A stretch of DNA of 8,503 nucleotides from Gammaproteobacteria bacterium (GTDB lineage: Bacteria > Pseudomonadota > Gammaproteobacteria > Competibacterales > Competibacteraceae), in NCBI GenBank assembly GCA_020047885.1, contig JAIFNF010000256.1, positions 1 through 8,503 on the forward strand. Direction: 5' to 3'. Positions 6,566 to 8,503 of this stretch are shown in pieces. The translations under genes and the position numbers were made by a program. Within the stretch, counting starts at the first letter, position 1. The number at the start of each line of letters is the position of its first letter. Below the pieces are notes generated by a model, which searched no databases, was not told the origin of the DNA, and worked only from the letters and a program-made list of their open reading frames with translations.

Positions 6566-8203
6566 ATGGAAAATTTTCAACAAATCTACGAGTTAGCCCA
6601 ACAGATGGGTATTGAGACGCACCTCCCCACCGGCGATTTGGTATGTGCATTTGTGGGTGAGTGGAATGCAGGGAAAAGCTCAGTGGTGAACGCGCTTACC
6701 GGAGTGCAATTGCCAGCGCGACCCACGCCCACGACTAAAACCTTGGTGTATTTGCGCCATACTGAGGATGGCGAGCTTCAGGCGGCGCTTATCAATGCGA
6801 CAGGTCAGCAGAGCATTTTTAAAGGTGCCGAGGCTCTGGCGGTTCTGAATCGCTCTACGGAAGATCTGGCAGGTATCACTTTAGCCGCACCGGGATTGGA
6901 TATTCCTCCGGGCGTGGTTTTCGTCGATACGCCGGGTTTCAATGACAACGACCAGTCCGCTTCGACACGAGCAGCAACCGTACACGCCGACATCGTGGTT
7001 TTCGTGTTGCAAGCTACGGGATCAGTTATCAACCAGACCCAGGTGGATTTTATCGGACAGGTGCTACTTACCAAGGGCAACCTGGAGGATATTTATTTCG
7101 TAGTGACCCATGCTGATCTACTTGATGACGCAAGTCAGCAGACCGAGATCGAAGTGCGCTACCGGGAGCAGTTCGGTGTCGGAGCATCTGAACGGCTGTT
7201 CCTGGTCGCTACTCGTGATGGGAGCGGCGTTGAAGCCTTTAAGCGCCAGCTTTATGACCAACTGCGGGCGCGGCAGCCCCGGCTGTTGGCTGACCGCAGA
7301 CAGCGCCTGGCCAAGCAACTGGTAATCCAGTTGCGCCACGAAGTGGATCGTCGCCGTGCCTTGCTGGCGCTTGGGCGCAACCAGCGTGAAGAGGATAAAC
7401 AGCGGCTGGAAACACAAATCGCCGAGGCGCGCCAGAAGGAGCGGGAACAACGCGCCCAACTCCGAGATAGCTACCGTCAGCGGTTGCGCGACACGGTAGA
7501 CCAAGTACGCAGCGCTGCTGATCAGGCAACCTTTGAGATTGAACACCTGATCGGCGAGATGGATTTGGAGCATCTGCAAGCCAAAGGGGTATTACAGGAC
7601 GCTATACGTTCCGTGCTTGATAGCCGCTTCACCCCCGTAGTACAAGCACAGCTTCAGGAACTTCTCCAGTCGCTCCAGGCCGATGTGGATGGAGCGCAAC
7701 GCTTCTCGAAAGATCTACTGCATGGGTTGTCCGCCAGTCTGCCGGTGTATGACTCGCCTCTGGCGAAGGTCAGCGCTGAGCACATTTTGCCGTTGGCCGC
7801 AATTGGTTCAATTGCCCTGTTTGGGTGGTTCAGTGTTCCTGCCCTGGTGTTAGGGTTTCTCGCCATGAAGGCGCGTGACATCGGCCTGACTCGGTTCGAT
7901 CGTACTGGCCTGTTTGACTTCGCGGTTGAAAAGACTAAAGCCTTGGCTAGCGGCGCTTACCGGCAAACCGTCAGCATGGCGGTCGCCCGTGCGCTGAGCA
8001 GTTACCGCGATCAAGTGATCGATTACCTGCGCGAGACCGTCGCAACGGTCACCGAGCGGGCGCTGGAACAGATCAACGGTGTCGAGGCTCTGGAAAAGTC
8101 CTACCGATGCCTTCAGGACACCACGAGCCTGATTGAACAGGAAGCCTTGCTGGACCGCATTACCAGCGCCCTAACCGCCCACCAGATCAATCCATCCGCT
8201 TAG
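6566..8203 (+). CDS. Dynamin-like GTPase (first of a tandem pair)
   Basis: A 545-aa bacterial dynamin-like large GTPase, a family that binds and remodels membranes using GTP. G1/P-loop is GEWNAGKSS (residues 31-39), G2 is probably in ARPTPTTKT, G3 is DTPG (121-124) and G4 is THAD (181-184, where TKxD is usual). LVATRDG is the likely G5 region. A long charged helix follows (about residues 265-315, rich in Glu/Gln/Arg), typical of the dynamin stalk. A hydrophobic stretch at 407-433, with GWFSVP in its middle, looks like a membrane-inserting paddle or hairpin; the C-terminal part is helical again. There is no signal peptide, so it is cytosolic or on the inner face of the membrane. I chose ATG 6566 because CGAG lies 7 bases upstream and MENFQQIYELAQQ is a typical start; the in-frame ATG at 6497 would add 23 Pro/Arg/Leu-rich residues unlike a folded domain. 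A second dynamin-like gene starts 10 bp downstream, suggesting a heteromeric pair. Confidence 0.9.
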   Translation: MENFQQIYELAQQMGIETHLPTGDLVCAFVGEWNAGKSSVVNALTGVQLPARPTPTTKTLVYLRHTEDGELQAALINATGQQSIFKGAEALAVLNRSTEDLAGITLAAPGLDIPPGVVFVDTPGFNDNDQSASTRAATVHADIVVFVLQATGSVINQTQVDFIGQVLLTKGNLEDIYFVVTHADLLDDASQQTEIEVRYREQFGVGASERLFLVATRDGSGVEAFKRQLYDQLRARQPRLLADRRQRLAKQLVIQLRHEVDRRRALLALGRNQREEDKQRLETQIAEARQKEREQRAQLRDSYRQRLRDTVDQVRSAADQATFEIEHLIGEMDLEHLQAKGVLQDAIRSVLDSRFTPVVQAQLQELLQSLQADVDGAQRFSKDLLHGLSASLPVYDSPLAKVSAEHILPLAAIGSIALFGWFSVPALVLGFLAMKARDIGLTRFDRTGLFDFAVEKTKALASGAYRQTVSMAVARALSSYRDQVIDYLRETVATVTERALEQINGVEALEKSYRCLQDTTSLIEQEALLDRITSALTAHQINPSA

Positions 8204-8213
8204 GGGGTTCGCC
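8203..8213 (+). promoter_or_regulatory. Ribosome binding site of the second GTPase gene
   Basis: GGGGG (8203-8207) begins at the last base of the upstream stop codon and lies 6 bases before ATG 8214. It fixes the start of the second GTPase and implies that it is translated from the same mRNA as the first. Confidence 0.55.
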
Positions 8214-8503
8214 ATGTCTACGCTCTTCCGGCAACGCACCGCACTGCTTGCCTTCTACCGTGAACTTCACGACCAGCCCAATCTATTGATCGACGAGGCA
8301 GAGCGCACTGATCTACAAGAGCAGGCGCAGCGCCTGTTGGCAGCGACCTTCCAGATAGCCTTTATTGGGCGCTTTTCTGTCGGTAAATCCAAACTTATCA
8401 ACCGCCTGTTTCTGGGAGCGGATGTACTCACTGTGGCGCTCAAGCCCACTACAGCGCGTCTGATGTATATCCAATATGGCGCTAAACCCGCTTTATGGCT
8501 GGT
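8214..8503 (+). CDS. Second dynamin-like GTPase, N-terminal part (3' end outside window)
   Basis: An ATG at 8214 opens a frame that runs uninterrupted to the window end (96 full codons). The protein starts MSTLFRQRTALLAFYRELHD. After an N-terminal helical segment of about 45 residues it has a P-loop, GRFSVGKS (residues 52-59), within IAFIGRFSVGKSKLINRLF. A probable switch I/G2 segment follows, KPTTARLMYIQYG (residues 78-90). The spacing and the 'hydrophobic-G-x-F-S-x-GKS-x-hydrophobic-IN' style are those of dynamin-like GTPases, and differ from the first gene's GEWNAGKSS, so the two are diverged paralogues and not a recent duplication. G3, G4 and the stalk lie beyond the window. The 10-bp gap and good ribosome binding site indicate an operon with the upstream GTPase. 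Other P-loop GTPases of the Era/EngA type cannot be fully excluded from this fragment alone. Confidence 0.82.
   Translation, partial: MSTLFRQRTALLAFYRELHDQPNLLIDEAERTDLQEQAQRLLAATFQIAFIGRFSVGKSKLINRLFLGADVLTVALKPTTARLMYIQYGAKPALWL

Overview
The window (8503 bp, fairly GC-rich, every gene on the + strand) looks like gammaproteobacterial chromosome. The SMC protein has the usual gammaproteobacterial start (MRLSTIKLAGFKSF), and it sits directly behind the end of a type IV pilus chemotaxis (Chp/Pil) cluster. That is an arrangement of Pseudomonas-like and related gammaproteobacteria. I cannot place the genus from sequence alone.

Layout. Positions 1-626 are the 3' end of a ChpA/PilL-type hybrid chemotaxis histidine kinase (CheW-like domain plus receiver domain). 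It is followed 13 bp later by a small CheW-like protein of the ChpC type (640-1113). Next comes a full-length smc gene (1142-4672, 1176 aa) encoding the chromosome condensation ATPase, with both ATPase halves, coiled-coil arms and a hinge that carries a Pro/Gly-rich linker. These three genes are closely spaced and are core functions: twitching/surface signalling and chromosome segregation.

After smc the content changes to accessory-looking genes. At 4749-6389 is a two-part enzyme, an N-terminal NERD nuclease-like domain joined to an SF1 (UvrD-like) helicase core, with the key residues of both parts present. A 176-bp gap (6390-6565) with a 7-bp inverted repeat follows. Then come two dynamin-like GTPases in tandem: a complete one (6566-8203, 545 aa) and the start of a second (8214-8503, cut by the window end). 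The two are only 10 bp apart, which suggests co-transcription and a hetero-oligomeric pair.

The most interesting part is 4749-8503. Paired bacterial dynamins recall LeoA/LeoBC, reported as the anti-phage system Eleos (first called 'Dynamins'), and NERD nuclease-helicases include the staphylococcal anti-phage protein Nhi. A defence role here is inference. It is not shown that the nuclease-helicase and the dynamins work together, and the gap between them argues for separate promoters. I saw no tRNA, rRNA, CRISPR array, insertion sequence or integrase in the window.
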